From contig JAJVDF010000001.1 in the NCBI GenBank assembly GCA_022410635.1, forward strand, positions 14,717,566 to 14,781,565: a DNA stretch of 64,000 nucleotides. Direction: 5' to 3'. Within the stretch, counting starts at the first letter, position 1, and every line of letters starts with the position of its first letter. The translations under genes and the position numbers were made by a program. Shown here in pieces: positions 46,324 through 57,792 of this stretch. The DNA comes from Tretioscincus oriximinensis. Lineage: Eukaryota > Chordata > Lepidosauria > Squamata > Gymnophthalmidae. Below the pieces are notes generated by a model that saw only the letters and a program-made list of their open reading frames with translations, did no database searches and was not told the DNA's origin.

Positions 46324-46671
46324 CTCCTCCTCCTCCTCCTCTGATTGGGGCCAGAAAGGTGGCTGCATCTCTAGGCACCCTCCCGCCTAGGAAACCCATC
46401 CCTCCCTCCTTCCTCTCCTTCTTCCCCCCTAATCAAACACAAGGGTTTCTTGTGTTTGATGAAACTCTCTTGACTGGAAACCTCAGCGCTGGAAACAGAA
46501 TTCCCTCGGTGCTTATGTGGCAAGGGCCAGTGGCAGATTTACCCAGCAAGACATTGCCTGTTGTTTTAAGAATACCATGAAAGTCACCTTGTTCTCGGTA
46601 TGCTCCTGGCAGATCTTATCTATTATTTAGCAATTATTTAGCAACCATTGATTCATTGATCTGTATTTATA

Positions 46672-46753
46672 TATACTGCTCAAAACAATTAAGGGAATAC
46701 TTTAATATAACATGTTATGTTAAAGTGTTCCTTTAATTGTTTTGAGCAGTATA
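46672..46753. mobile_element. Tc1/mariner-type palindromic MITE (82 bp)
   Basis: Palindrome TATACTGCTCAAAACAATTA to its complement with centre ATAACATGTTATGT, flanked by TA. It sits immediately beside an old L2 fragment. Confidence 0.85.
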
Positions 46754-47080
46754 TATTAACCCCAGTACATGAGAATCTCAGGACAGGTTACAATAAGACA
46801 TAAAAACAATTTAAAAACAATGACAGTGCCTGCATGGGGAGGGCATGTTATTTGCTCAGTAAAAGATCAGGGTGAGCAAGTCTGTTAGGGACGAGGCATT
46901 TTATTAGATATTTCAACCAAAGCCATTTACGACTTTATAAGTCAATGTTAATACCTAGAACTGGATTTGATAGCAACCAGGAAGCCAATGCAGTTCATTT
47001 GTGGTCAGTGTGATGTGCATCCAGTCAACTATGCCAGTTATCATCCTAGCTGCTCCATTCTGCATCAACAGAACAGATCG
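46754..47080 (-). mobile_element. Old L2-clade LINE 3' fragment
   Basis: 'gaatctcaggacaggttaca', 'aagtcaatgttaatacctag', 'agccaatgcagttcattt' and 'ctgctccattctgcatcaac' follow the order of the L2 copies at 220-660 and 36,480-36,930. Diverged. Confidence 0.75.
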
Positions 47081-47395
47081 TGCCTATGCTGAACCAACCA
47101 AAGATGCAGGATTTGTCTTTCAGGTTTTTCTTTATTATTTTTATACAATGCATGAAAGTATCAGGATGTACCCACCAAATTCCTTCTTCATCCAGGTTTT
47201 TCCCAAACAGGACTGGCAGGTTATATAAAGAAATGGGTGTGGATGTTCTAACTCCATGTGAGATAATTTTCTCTAAGGGAAGGACAGCTTGGGTGTTGCC
47301 AAACTTTTTCCCAAAAGAGATCATCCCTGGGCAATGAGCCAAAGGAGACACCCATTCTTCTTAGCAAATTAAAATGAAAAAAGAAACCACTTCTT

Positions 47396-47403
47396 TTTTA
47401 TAC
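47396..47403 (+). promoter_or_regulatory. TATA-like box of CALML3
   Basis: TTTTATAC, about 55-60 bases before the ATG at 47,459. Similar spacing to the box before the half-calmodulin gene. Confidence 0.35.
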
Positions 47404-47458
47404 TGGCGAGCAGCAAGGTGATCAGTGAGAACTGGGAAGCAACCTAGCAAAAAAGGCC

Positions 47459-47908
47459 ATGGCCCACCAGCTGTTGGAAGAGCAGATTGCAGAGTTCAAG
47501 GAAGCCTTCCTGCTGTTTGATAAAAACGGCGATGGGTTCATCAACACTCAGGAACTGGGGACAGTGATGAGGTCCCTTGGGCAGAACCCAACAGAAGCTG
47601 AACTAAAGGAAATGATTTCTAAGCTGGACAGCGATGGGTCGGGGACAGTTGATTTTCCAGAATTTCTCACACTAATGGCACACAAAATCAAGAATTCAGA
47701 TGGGGAAGATGCAATTCTGAGAGCTTTTCGAGTGTTTGATAAGGACGGGAACGGTTTTATCAGCGCGGCAGAGTTGCGGCACATCATGACTCAGCTTGGA
47801 GAGAAATTAACCAAAGAGGAAGTGGAAGACATGATCAAAGAGGCTGACATTGATGGAGATGGACAAGTGAACTATGAGGAATTCCTACGGATTATGTCTT
47901 CCAAGTGA
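47459..47908 (+). CDS. CALML3: Calmodulin-like protein 3 (CALML3-type), 149 aa
   Basis: Intronless, full-length calmodulin relative of exactly calmodulin length. All four EF loops are canonical: [12 protein letters not shown] (21-32), [12 protein letters not shown] (57-68), [12 protein letters not shown] (94-105) and [12 protein letters not shown] (130-141). The start context gccATGg is a strong Kozak match. GEKLTKEE keeps the lysine that is trimethylated in calmodulin (Lys115). The C-terminus ends in SSK; mammalian CALML3 ends VSK. Differences from calmodulin cluster in the linker ([12 protein letters not shown]) and the EF2 approach ([11 protein letters not shown]). In mammals CALML3 is an epithelial calcium sensor that binds myosin-10; intronless structure and place after NET1 match. 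Identity as CALML3 and not another calmodulin-derived retrogene rests on synteny plus sequence. Confidence 0.9.
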   Translation: MAHQLLEEQIAEFKEAFLLFDKNGDGFINTQELGTVMRSLGQNPTEAELKEMISKLDSDGSGTVDFPEFLTLMAHKIKNSDGEDAILRAFRVFDKDGNGFISAAELRHIMTQLGEKLTKEEVEDMIKEADIDGDGQVNYEEFLRIMSSK

Positions 47909-48522
47909 TGGCCTAAGGGACTGGAGTTTGCAACTTCAGGCAAAACCTTACTTTCAGCTTTGCTTGGCATGCTTTCTCCTTAGAAAGGGGTGGGTTGAGT
48001 TGAAAGCAAATCAAGTCAGGAATGGGGGGCAATGATTATGACTGACAATGAAAGCAAATCACTGATTAGGTGAATTGCAGCTACAGCAAAGACTTTGCTT
48101 TAATTCAGCTGCTTAGAAAATACTGTGGTGATGTCTTCTTTGTTCTAGGATTAGGGAAAAGCTGAGAAAATTGGCGTTGTGGCTTCAAGCAAGCAGATAA
48201 AGGGAGTTGGTGTCTGGTGGTCAAATTTCAAAGGAAGGTTTCTCATCCAAAATTATTTACCAAAACTGCCAACTTTAAAACTAAATTTCCTTTTCTGGGC
48301 TCTGCTATGCATAACTTGTAAAACACACATTGCTATAAATGGTATTCTTGCAGCTGACCAGTTTTAGCTTCTCCCTGTACTGAGAGCCTTGGTTGGTTGT
48401 AATTTTTTGCTGGTGATTTGTACTTGCATTTGTAAGGAGATTGCTGATGACCTGCAGGTGGACTCACTTTCACCTTTCAGAACAGAGCCCAGTTCTGATG
48501 AATGAGGTTAACTTCTAGCAAA

Positions 48523-48528
48523 AATAAA
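48523..48528 (+). terminator. Candidate polyadenylation signal of CALML3
   Basis: AATAAA 615 bases after the CALML3 stop. Confidence 0.35.
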
Positions 48529-48529
48529 A

Positions 48530-51500
48530 TAACAAAAATGAATCAATGAAGAAGGTTCAGAAACAGAGAGTCTTCCGTCGTTCATATAATATTAGATCTG
48601 ACGTGGCTTGTGATATTTAAAAAGGGTTGTGTGTCCTCACTTTTCTTTCCACTTTACATTTCTGTCCTTGAGTTGTAGAGCAAACTGGAAAGCAGAAGGT
48701 TGTCNGTTCAGTACCTGTTCTCTCCTGGAAAGAGACAACGACAAACCTTTCTATATCTCTGTCAAGAAAATTATATGAAGGGGCTTACGGAATGGTCATA
48801 GTTCACTGGTGGATCAAACTGCCTAGAAAGCTGATAATTCCTGATTCGATCCTTAATCTCCATTCAGAAGTAAGCAACCACAAACTATTTCTGAATCTCT
48901 GTCATGAAAACTGCACAGAGATGCCCATGGAAATTCACATGCAGTCAAGCAGGGCACAACTCAATAGTATCCAACAAGACAGCCTGTTTATTTATTTTAG
49001 TGAAATCCCAGTAAAAGCCATAGATCTGCTTGAAAAGTTGTCTAACTGTAGTTAACTGAGTGGCAATATAAGTTGTGATTTTTAAAAAATGTTAAACAGA
49101 TAGCAATTCCAGAATTGTATTTTTCTGAACTTACATGGTCTACGCAAAAACAAACTGAACAGTAGACGTTTAATGGTTTTGATTCCTCTGTCTAAAGGTT
49201 CACAAGATTTTAATAGCCAATCAAAGCAACAGATTTAAAAAGCTCAGCCACAAACGTAGATGAAATACAATGGAATGGCAGTGCTATTTATAGAAGTATC
49301 CAGCAGAGTCGGACTTCTTTTGTGGTTTGGCCTGACCTTTCCAGTTTCAGAGTATCAGATTTAGACGCACATTTGCTTAGGAAAGAAACAGAAAGGGGGA
49401 AAAAGAGAACAAAATGCGTCATGGAGTGTTTTTCTCCCACCCTAAAATGTATTGAAAGTGCTGATGATTAAGATTGCCTGCTCCAAGATCTTGCCTCATC
49501 AGACTCAAGCAAAATAGGAATAAATCAGATAGAGTCTGGATGTGGGAAGTTCTCTAGGAACACTCAAAACTCAACACAGTGGCTTTCCAAAATGTATTGC
49601 AGTTGCATATACATTGTTTCCTACTTTCAAAAACTGCAATTGTAAGGTGTTGGGATGGATTTCCAAATTGTTAGCTAACACACACACACCACTTTAAGAA
49701 AAACATTGGAAGAAAGCAGCTTTCATAGTGCTTTTCCCCAATATAGCAAGATACTCTGTGCATCACCATCTTGAATGGCCCCTCTTATATTTAGCTCCCC
49801 TCCAGACAAAATGTTTAATTCTGGGATTTAACCCATTTGTGAGTCCCACCTCACTTACTTTTAATATTTATATTGTTTGCCAGACTACCAGTATTGCCAT
49901 CACATTACATGTCCAATAATTTACCTCTGTGCTCATCTTATTACAATTCCCAACATTCCCCTTCTATGGAACACCATACAAAGGAATTTTATAGGGGATT
50001 TAATCTGCAGCCCACTATGAAATCTGAAAAAGGAGGTGTCTGGGAAATCCAGAGCAACCTGGATTTTTAAAGAATGGATTGTTGAAACTCTGTGAGCAGA
50101 TGAGGTGGATTCTTCATGATGCTACTACCATAACTGTGGAAAAACTTTGCCTGGAAGGTGTCTTAGACTGAAAAAAGAAATGAGCTTCAGTATGAGAAAA
50201 CTAGACTTAGAGCAGAGAAAATCCAGATAACCTGTTTCTATTTTTAGTCCAGTTCTTTTGAGGGGATCCCTGGAAAGCCCCTGTAGCTGTGAGGCCAGTA
50301 CTGACTCAGACCATTTTCAGCTTAGTTTAAACAGAAAAACACTGAGCCCATTTTCTGTCCCATTTCTTTGGCCTGTTGAAATACCACTTATATAATCAAA
50401 GGCGCCTGATGCTGTACAGAAGGGAGATTATTCCATAATCTGGCAGCTACCACTGAGAAAGGCACATTCAAGATGCCCCATCACCTCTGCTACTGAAGAT
50501 GTTGGTGTAACTAGCAGGACTTGTGCAGTGTTGGGAGTATTTGGGCTGGCAATTCTTGTCCCTGGAATTTGGAAATTGCACAGGCACAATTTGATGACAC
50601 CATTTTTAGTGCCACCCCGGAAGTGATTCTGCACCGTTCCGAGAAGCAGAGACCAAAAGTGACAACATTTGCGATGTTGCTTCATGCCATGGGGTGCCCT
50701 TTCCAGAAGCAGGGAACAGAAGTGACATCACAGGGAAGTCTCCCCCAGCCCATTGCTGAACGAGAATCCGTACTTCATATAAAAGTGGATGATCTTACAA
50801 AAACATAAAAGATTCTCATACAACTCCCAGCACTGGGTTCTTAAATGGGGCCGTTCAATGTGAGAGAAGAGGTGGTGGTAGCTGGCAACCTGGATAATTT
50901 TAAGACAGGATTAAACAAGTTCGTGGAAGCCAAGGGTATGTTCTTATGAGAGCCACTGAATTCAGTTAAAGTCTGTCTCTATGCCATATCTCTTCCCTCT
51001 GAGCAAAGGTTTTTGAAATGTGAATGATAAAAAAACCCATTGCCTTTGGCTTTCTACTAAGTCCTTGGAGATCAGGATAAGGCATAACCTTCTCCTTCTT
51101 CTACATTTTTACTTAAGTGAAATAAATACATTTTTCTCCTGTTTTCTATCCAAATGCCACTGCTTCCCAGAGTAGACTCCAGAGCACCTCTCTTGCCCCA
51201 GGACTGGAAAAACTAAAGCGGAAACAGATGCAGCAAAGCAACGGGAAAATTAAGACGCCATCCCGTGTGGGAAGCCAATTTGCGGGAGTCATCTGGAGTG
51301 ATTCTTGCTCTGCAAAGATGTTGATATAATGGCTTCTTTCACCGCGGCCCTCCACTGCACCTAGTTAATGCTTACAATACGGAAGAATGCAGCATATTGC
51401 CAGCATTATATCCCAACATCTGGATAGACTTAAAGTTATTCTGTATGGTGGGGATAAGAAATCTGTGACTGTCCATATGACTTTAATGGCTCTCTAGCTC

Positions 51501-52380
51501 CATTGGCTTTGTGATCAATGGTGGAAAGTGTCCTTATATAGGCTGCACCCAGACGGTTTTTCTTTTCTAGCAATATTTCTCTTTCTCATGTTGTAAAGGA
51601 CATAACTTTGTACACACAAGAAATCTTCTATCCTCTAAACTGATTGGCTGTTGACTCCCCTTCTTCCAATACAGGTTAATTCATAGGAAAACACCTTCTA
51701 GCTTGCTTGCATGTGATGGAGATTGTGGATTCTGGAGCAGGGGGTGTAGGGTAGGATTCTTATCACTGTTGCTCTTCCCAGTATACATTCAATATAATTA
51801 AACAGACGATCAATGTCCTGTAACCTCTGTTCTCATCAAAAACTATACAAAGTATCATGTGGCAGGCTGGATCTCTCAACAACTCTTGTGGAGAAAGTAT
51901 TGAACAATAGAAAGCATAATAGAAGTTACATAAAAGTTCTATCATATTATGTCTATCAATGTCATAATAGGCCTTTGTAGTGCTGCCACTGCTGGGTCTG
52001 TGCAATCCCATGAGACATCCCCCCCATAGTCACATCCTTAGTTTCTTTCTTCTAATCACTTCATAATACATCTTTGCAGTGACTTAGCAATATCTTAAAT
52101 ATTTTAAATCAATACTGCAAAGCAAACATCCGGTGATATTGTAATCGGTGATACAACTCGATTATACCATATTATTCGCTATTTTTGACTGCTTTCCGTT
52201 GTCTGGTTGAATATATTACAATATTACATGCAGATAAAATAAACTGGTATTCTATTTCCAAATTACTTTTGGTACTTGCTACGTTTACTCTTAATCACGC
52301 TCTTATATCATGAAAACAAAGCCCCTCAGAATGAATGAAGTCTGGACAGTTTACAAGTGAGAATGGAAGATGAGGTCAAA
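48530..52380. other. Intergenic, no gene seen; short LINE relics
   Basis: Mostly AT-rich single-copy-looking DNA. 'gattattccataatctggca' with 'accactgagaaaggcaca' (50,425-50,530) is an L2 relic on the minus strand, and 'aagacaggattaaacaagtt' (about 50,870-50,950) a CR1 3' relic. A CACACA run occurs at 49,678-49,690. Confidence 0.6.
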
Positions 52381-52384
52381 CCTT

Positions 52385-52750
52385 ACTGTGATAATTGACT
52401 ATGTCCCATGAAGAATGGTTAAAGGATCTAAGAATGTTTAGCATACAGAAGAGAAGACTTGACAGCTATCAACAAGTCTCTGAAAGGTTGTCACAGTACA
52501 GAACCCTATTTTCATTTGCACAACAAGGAATGATTAGAAGCAACGGGATGAAACAGCAAGGTGGGGCATGCAGATTAGGTATGGGAAGACTTTCTCAGTA
52601 GGAAGAACAATAAGGAAGTGTTGAGTTTTTCTACACTGGAGATATTCAAGCTGAGGCATCTGTCTGGAACGTTTTCGCAAATTCTACATTGAGCAGAGGG
52701 TTGGAATCCAAGACTCTGGAGTTTTCTTCCATCTGATTGATGCTTCTATG
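52385..52750 (+). mobile_element. CR1 LINE 3' fragment
   Basis: Degenerate CR1: 'gaagaatggttaaaggatct' (EEWLKDL), 'ggaatgattagaagcaacgg', and a 3' end 'ttccatctgattgatgcttc'. Same section of CR1 as at 42,860-43,100. Confidence 0.75.
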
Positions 52751-53304
52751 TCCACTTTGCACTTTTTATTTGGAGTAAGCAAACGCATTATTTAGTTCAT
52801 TTGTTTATTTTAGTAATTACATCCCACCCTTCACTTGAAAGACTCAAGTTGTTTTTAATATGTAAATAAATTAATAGTAAACAGATCAAGTTTATAATAA
52901 TTGGATCTAATTAATCTTTAAGGACCAAAAACCTTATAGTGTTGACACCTAGCAAAGATGTGCTAAGAGGGTGTGAAGGAAACCAAACAATTACCAAATA
53001 AATCTAAGGCCTAGAAGCTGTATGAACATATCCATACAGAGATGTGGTTTGTTATTATTTTTGTTAAATTTTGTCTGTTTTCATTTTGACTTTCCCCTAA
53101 AGCATTTGATCTTTCCAGCTGGCAAGATTGGCTAGCTTGGCTAGCTAACCATTAAAGTGGATGGCTGCTAGAACAGATGGTTAGGTACTACTTCCAGATT
53201 GGACAAACAGGCAGGTGATCTGAAAACTGGAACAAGTTCAAAGGAGAACTGCCAGTGCAAAGGAATAGCCATATTTTCACTTATACAAGGAAGGACAAGA
53301 AGCA

Positions 53305-53560
53305 ATGGGGTGGATAAACAGAGTGGGCCTAATCTTACCCAGCTCTGTCCCCCAAGTTATTCAGTGTAGCACTGTTCTAGACCAGTGGGGAGGGGGGAGT
53401 TGCTGTGGTTCATAAGGCTTCCATTTGTCTCATCAGCCAGCCAATTCACTCTGTCGCTGGATTTGAGGGGCTGTTCCTGCTGTTGGGCAAGAGATAGAAT
53501 AGGGATGCTGCTGGTGTACCGGTTACCCCGTTGCCCAGCAGCATCTCTATCTGAGTTAAC
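53305..53560 (+). mobile_element. L2-clade LINE, left part of a split copy
   Basis: Endonuclease-region sequence of the L2 ('gggcctaatcttacccagct' to 'gtaccggttaccccgttgcc'), matching the minus-strand copy at 38,960-39,190. It is interrupted by a CR1 and continues at 55,004. Confidence 0.85.
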
Positions 53561-55003
53561 ATAAGAACATAAGAACGTAAGAAGAGCCATACTGGATCAA
53601 GCCACAGCCCATCAGGTCCAGCATTCTGTCTCACCTGGGCAGTCTGAACAGAGGAAAGCAAAATATGCCCCTGTTCATGACTCCCTGCAAACGGTATTTC
53701 AGGAGTCCTGCCTGTTGCTCCATCCCAGAGACAACATCCAGACATCCATCCTAGTATCCATTTATACCCTTGGTGTCCATAAACCTGTCTAGTCCTGTCT
53801 TGAAACTATCCAAGCTGTTAGCTACCACTACTTCTTCAGGAAGTAAATTCCACAGGCCAATGACCCTCTGGGTGAAAAAAATATTTTCCTTTGTCTGTTC
53901 TCACTTTTCTACACAACAGTTTTAAGGAGTGCCCCTTGGTCCTAGTGTTGTGGGAGAGAGAAAACATTTTTTCTCTATTCACCCTGTCTATCCCATGCAT
54001 GATTTTGTACACTTCAATCAGATCTCCTCTCAAACGTCACCTTTCAAGGCTGAAGAGACCCAGACATTGCAGCCTGACTTCATAAGGGAGGTGCTCCAGG
54101 CCCTTGATCATTTTTGTTGCCCTTTTCTGCACCTTCTCCAGTTCCAAAATGTCCCTCTTGAGATGTGGTGACCAGAATTGAACACAGTATTCCAAATGTG
54201 GCCTCACCACAGATTTATAAAGAGGCAAAACAACATTTGCTGACTTGTTTTCGATTCCTTTCCTAATTATCCCCAACATGGAATTTGCCTTTTTTGCTGC
54301 TGCTGCACACTGGGTTGACATTTTCATTGAATTGTCCACCAACACCCCAAGATCCTTTTCTTGCTCGGTCACAGAAAGCTTGGTTCCCATCAGGTGGTAG
54401 GAGTATTTTGGGTTCTTTGCCCCAATATGCATGACCTTGCACTTGCTTAAGTTGAAGTGCATTTCCCACTTTGATGCCCACTCACCCAATTTCAGTAAAT
54501 CACTCTGGAGTGCCTTACAATCATTTTCAGTTTTCACTACCCTGAACAGTTTAGTGTCGTCAGCAAACTTGGCTACTTCACTATTTACCTCGGCATCCAG
54601 ATCATTTATAAATATATTGAAAAGCAAGGGTCCCAGTACAGATCCCTGGGGTACCCCACTTCTTACCTCTTTCCACTCAGAGAACTGTCCATTTAATACT
54701 ACCCTCTGTTTTCTATCTTTTAGCCAGTTTCCAATCCAGGACAAAGTCTGTCCTCTTATACCATGAGTATGGATCTTTTTTAGAAGCCTTTGATGAGGGA
54801 CTTTATCAAAAGCCTTCTGAAAATCTAGATAGACAATATCAACTGGATCCCCTTTATCTACATGTTTGTTAACACTCTCAAAAGAATTCTAGCAAGTTGG
54901 TAAGGCATGATTTACCCTTGCTGAAGCCATGCTGAGTTTCATTCAGCAATGTGTGCTTCTCCATGTGTTTAATAATTTGGTCCTTAATTATGGTTTCCAA
55001 CAC
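53561..55003 (-). mobile_element. CR1 LINE inserted into the L2 element
   Basis: Minus-strand CR1 of about 1.44 kb. It encodes the RT from the segment before motif B (SGVPQGSVLGPLLFNIFIND, then KFADDTKLFRVVKTENDC) to the C-terminus (VRPHLEYCVQFWSPHLKRD, EKVQKRATKMIKGLEHLPYE), with a 235-codon open stretch at 54,744-54,037. The 3' end carries 'cataaga' repeats at 53,561-53,580. It belongs to a different CR1 subfamily from the copy at 42,686. The target 'tgagtt' is present on both sides. Confidence 0.9.
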
Positions 55004-57470
55004 TGAGTTGGCTGAGGTGTTCTCAGATGTGGTGTTACTGGCCCAACTCACAGAGCAGGACATACTCTTGATCTGTTTTTTTCCGCAGAGCGAATTGGTG
55101 ATGACCTATTGATAGGAGGGCTGGCGGTAAGCCTGTTGTCACGAATGGATCATTCCCTAGTGAGATTTGGACTTACAGTGACGGCCCCACCCTGCAAGGA
55201 TGAGAGACTCATTTAGATGGTCCGCCCCCGGAGACTTATGGAATCCAGGTGATTCCTGAATACTCTGGGGGATTTTCCGGTTGGCATGGATGGCGCTCCT
55301 GTTAAAGCTCTTGTCTCCCTTTGGAATTGGGAAATGACCAGGGCTATCAACACGATTGCTCCCAAGTGCCCTCGGCATATCTTTGGAGCCCATAGATCCC
55401 CCTGATATTCTGGGGAGTTAAGGGTGATGAAACAGGAAGGCCGATGGTTGGAGCGCAGGTGGTGCAAATCCCAACAAGAATTGGACGGAACACGGGTTAG
55501 AGCACATAATCGTGCCTACCAGGTGGCGGTGATGGCAGCGAAAAGGAGTTATTTCTCTACTACCATTGCGCTCTCAAGTAGCCATCCAGCAGAACTCTTT
55601 TGAGTGATAAATGGCCTGATAAGATCTATCCCGGGAGAGCAAGGACAAAGGCCATCCAATATCTGTTGTGACGAAATTGCAAGGCACTTTGAGGGCAAAG
55701 TCGCTCAGATTCGTGAGGGATTGGATACCACTCTTGTGAGTAGGCCAGAGGAAGTGTCCAGAGAACCGTCTGGTCCAGTTATTTTGCATCAGTTTTTATT
55801 ATTGCGTCTTGATAATGTGGACAAGCTGCTTGTTGGGGTTCAGCCAACTTTGTGCCTTCTGGATCCTTGCCCTTCCTGGCTGATAAAGGCCTGTCGGCAG
55901 GGTATGACCGGGTGGGTCCAGGGAGCAGTGAATGCTTTTTTGAGGGAAGCAGTGGTCCTGCTGGCTCTTAAAGAGATAGTGGTGCACCCTCTCCTCAAGA
56001 AGCTTTCCCTGGACCCAGAAGAGTTAAACAAGTACCGCTTTGTGGGCAACATACCCTTCCTGGGCAAGGTTCTGAAGGGGGCATGGCTGTTCAATCTGGC
56101 CTCAGGCCTGGTCATGACATGGGAACCACCTTGGTCTCCCTGGTTTATGACCTACTCCAGAAGAGGAATGGAGGTAATGCGACCCTGTTTGTTCTCCTGG
56201 ACCTCTCAGCGGCTTTTGATACCATTGACCATGGTATCCTACTGGAGAGGCTATGGAGTTTAGGAGTGGGTGGCAAGGCATTGCAGTGCTTTCACTCTTA
56301 TCTCCAAGGCTACTTCTAGAGAGTGGTGGGTTGCGAGTCTTGCTTGACACCCTGGGAGTAAACTTGTGGGGTTCCTCAAGGGTCGATCCTCTCCCCCATG
56401 CTGTTTAATATCTATATGAAGATGCTGGGAGAGGTCATCAGGAGATTTGGAATGAAGTCTCATCAATATGCAGATTACAGGCAGCTCTATCTCTCTGTTC
56501 CATCTGAATAATCAGGAGAGGTGGTTGAAGTGCTTGACAGGTGCCTGGAGGCAGTGATGGTCCGGATGGGGGCCAATAAACTGAAGCTGAATTCAGACAA
56601 GACGGAGGTGCTGTATGTTGGAGCATCCTGAGTTTGTGAACTTGGAGGCACCTTGTCCTTGCTGGGGTAAAATTCCCCTACAATGGACGGGTGCGAAATC
56701 TGGGCTCTTGGACTGTTTGCTAACACTTGAAAATCATGTGGAGGCGATGGATAGGAGTGCCTACTTCCAGGCATGTCTGGTTTTCCAGTTACGGCCACTT
56801 CTGAACAGGGATGGTTTGCCACAGTAATCCACGCTCTGGTAACTTCCAGATTGGACTATTGTAATGCGCTCTATATGGGGCTGCCCTTGAAAACAGTTCA
56901 GAAGCTGCAGTTGGTGCAGAATGCAGCAGCTAGACTGCTGAAAGGATCAGCTAACTGGACACACACCATGCCGGTCTTGAAAGAGCTGCACTGGCTGCCA
57001 ATCCGCTACTGACCCCAATTCAAGGTATTAACTTTAACTTATAAGACCCTATATAACTTGGGCCCCAAATACCTAAAGGAACACCTTCTCCCATACAAAC
57101 CTGACTGTGCCTTAAGATCGGCAGGGGAGGTCCTCCTGGTTGTACCACCCCTTTCAACAGCCAAAGGAGTGGGAACCCAGGGTAGGGCCTTCTCGGTGAT
57201 GGCCCCAAGTCTTTGGAATAATCTCCTCCTCAAGGTGCGTTTGTCATCATCATTGGATTCTTTTAGAAGGTCCTTAAAGACACACCTCTTCTACCTGCCC
57301 TTTGGTTGAAGAAATGCTGGGGTTTTTTTGTGGTTTTTTTTTCCCCTCTCCACCTTCAGATACTTATTGTACTGTTTTGAAATGCAAATTTTGACTGTTT
57401 TTTGTTGCTGCCTCCCCTAGACCTTTGGGTATGGGGTGGGGTATAAATGTAAATAAATAAATAAATAATG
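55004..57470 (+). mobile_element. L2-clade LINE, right part of a split copy
   Basis: Continues the L2 from 53,560: endonuclease end ('gtcagacatgtggtgtt'-type sequence, with about 120 bases missing relative to 38,808-38,942), spacer, RT with LFVLLDLSAAFDTIDHGILL near 56,190 and 'tcatcaatatgcagattaca' at motif C, then the C-terminal [16 protein letters not shown] and 3'UTR 'gtatggggtggggtataaat' plus TAAATAAATAAATAAAT. Several frameshifts and stops. Confidence 0.9.
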
Positions 57471-57554
57471 TTCTTACGCCTAAATACAATGTGTTAGAGG
57501 CCAGCAATAAACTTTTCATGCTGATACGTTGGATTTGCCTCTGCAACAAAGATC

Positions 57555-57792
57555 TCCCCTTCCTCTTCCTCTTCCTCTTCCTCTTCCTTCTTCTTCTTCT
57601 TCTTCTTCTTCTTCCTTCTTCTTCTTCTTCTTCTTCTTCTTCTTCTTCTTCCTTCTTCTTCTTCTTCTTCTTCTTCTTCTTCTTCTTCNTTCTTCTTCTT
57701 CTTCTTCTTCTTCTTCTTCTTCTTCTTCTTCTTCTTCTTCTTCTTCTTCTTCTTCTTCTTCTTCTTCTTCTTCTTCTTCTTCTTTTTTTTTT
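57555..57792. repeat. (CCTCTT)/(TTC)n tract of about 240 bp
   Basis: CTCTTC hexamers pass into long pure TTC runs with one unknown base (57,689) and a final T run. It immediately follows the L2 element. Poly-Ser, poly-Leu and poly-Glu frames over it are artefacts. Confidence 0.97.

Noticed and set aside
45860..46580. Several frames across the second gap
   Set aside because: They consist mostly of unknown residues; the ends are SINE and CTC-repeat sequence.
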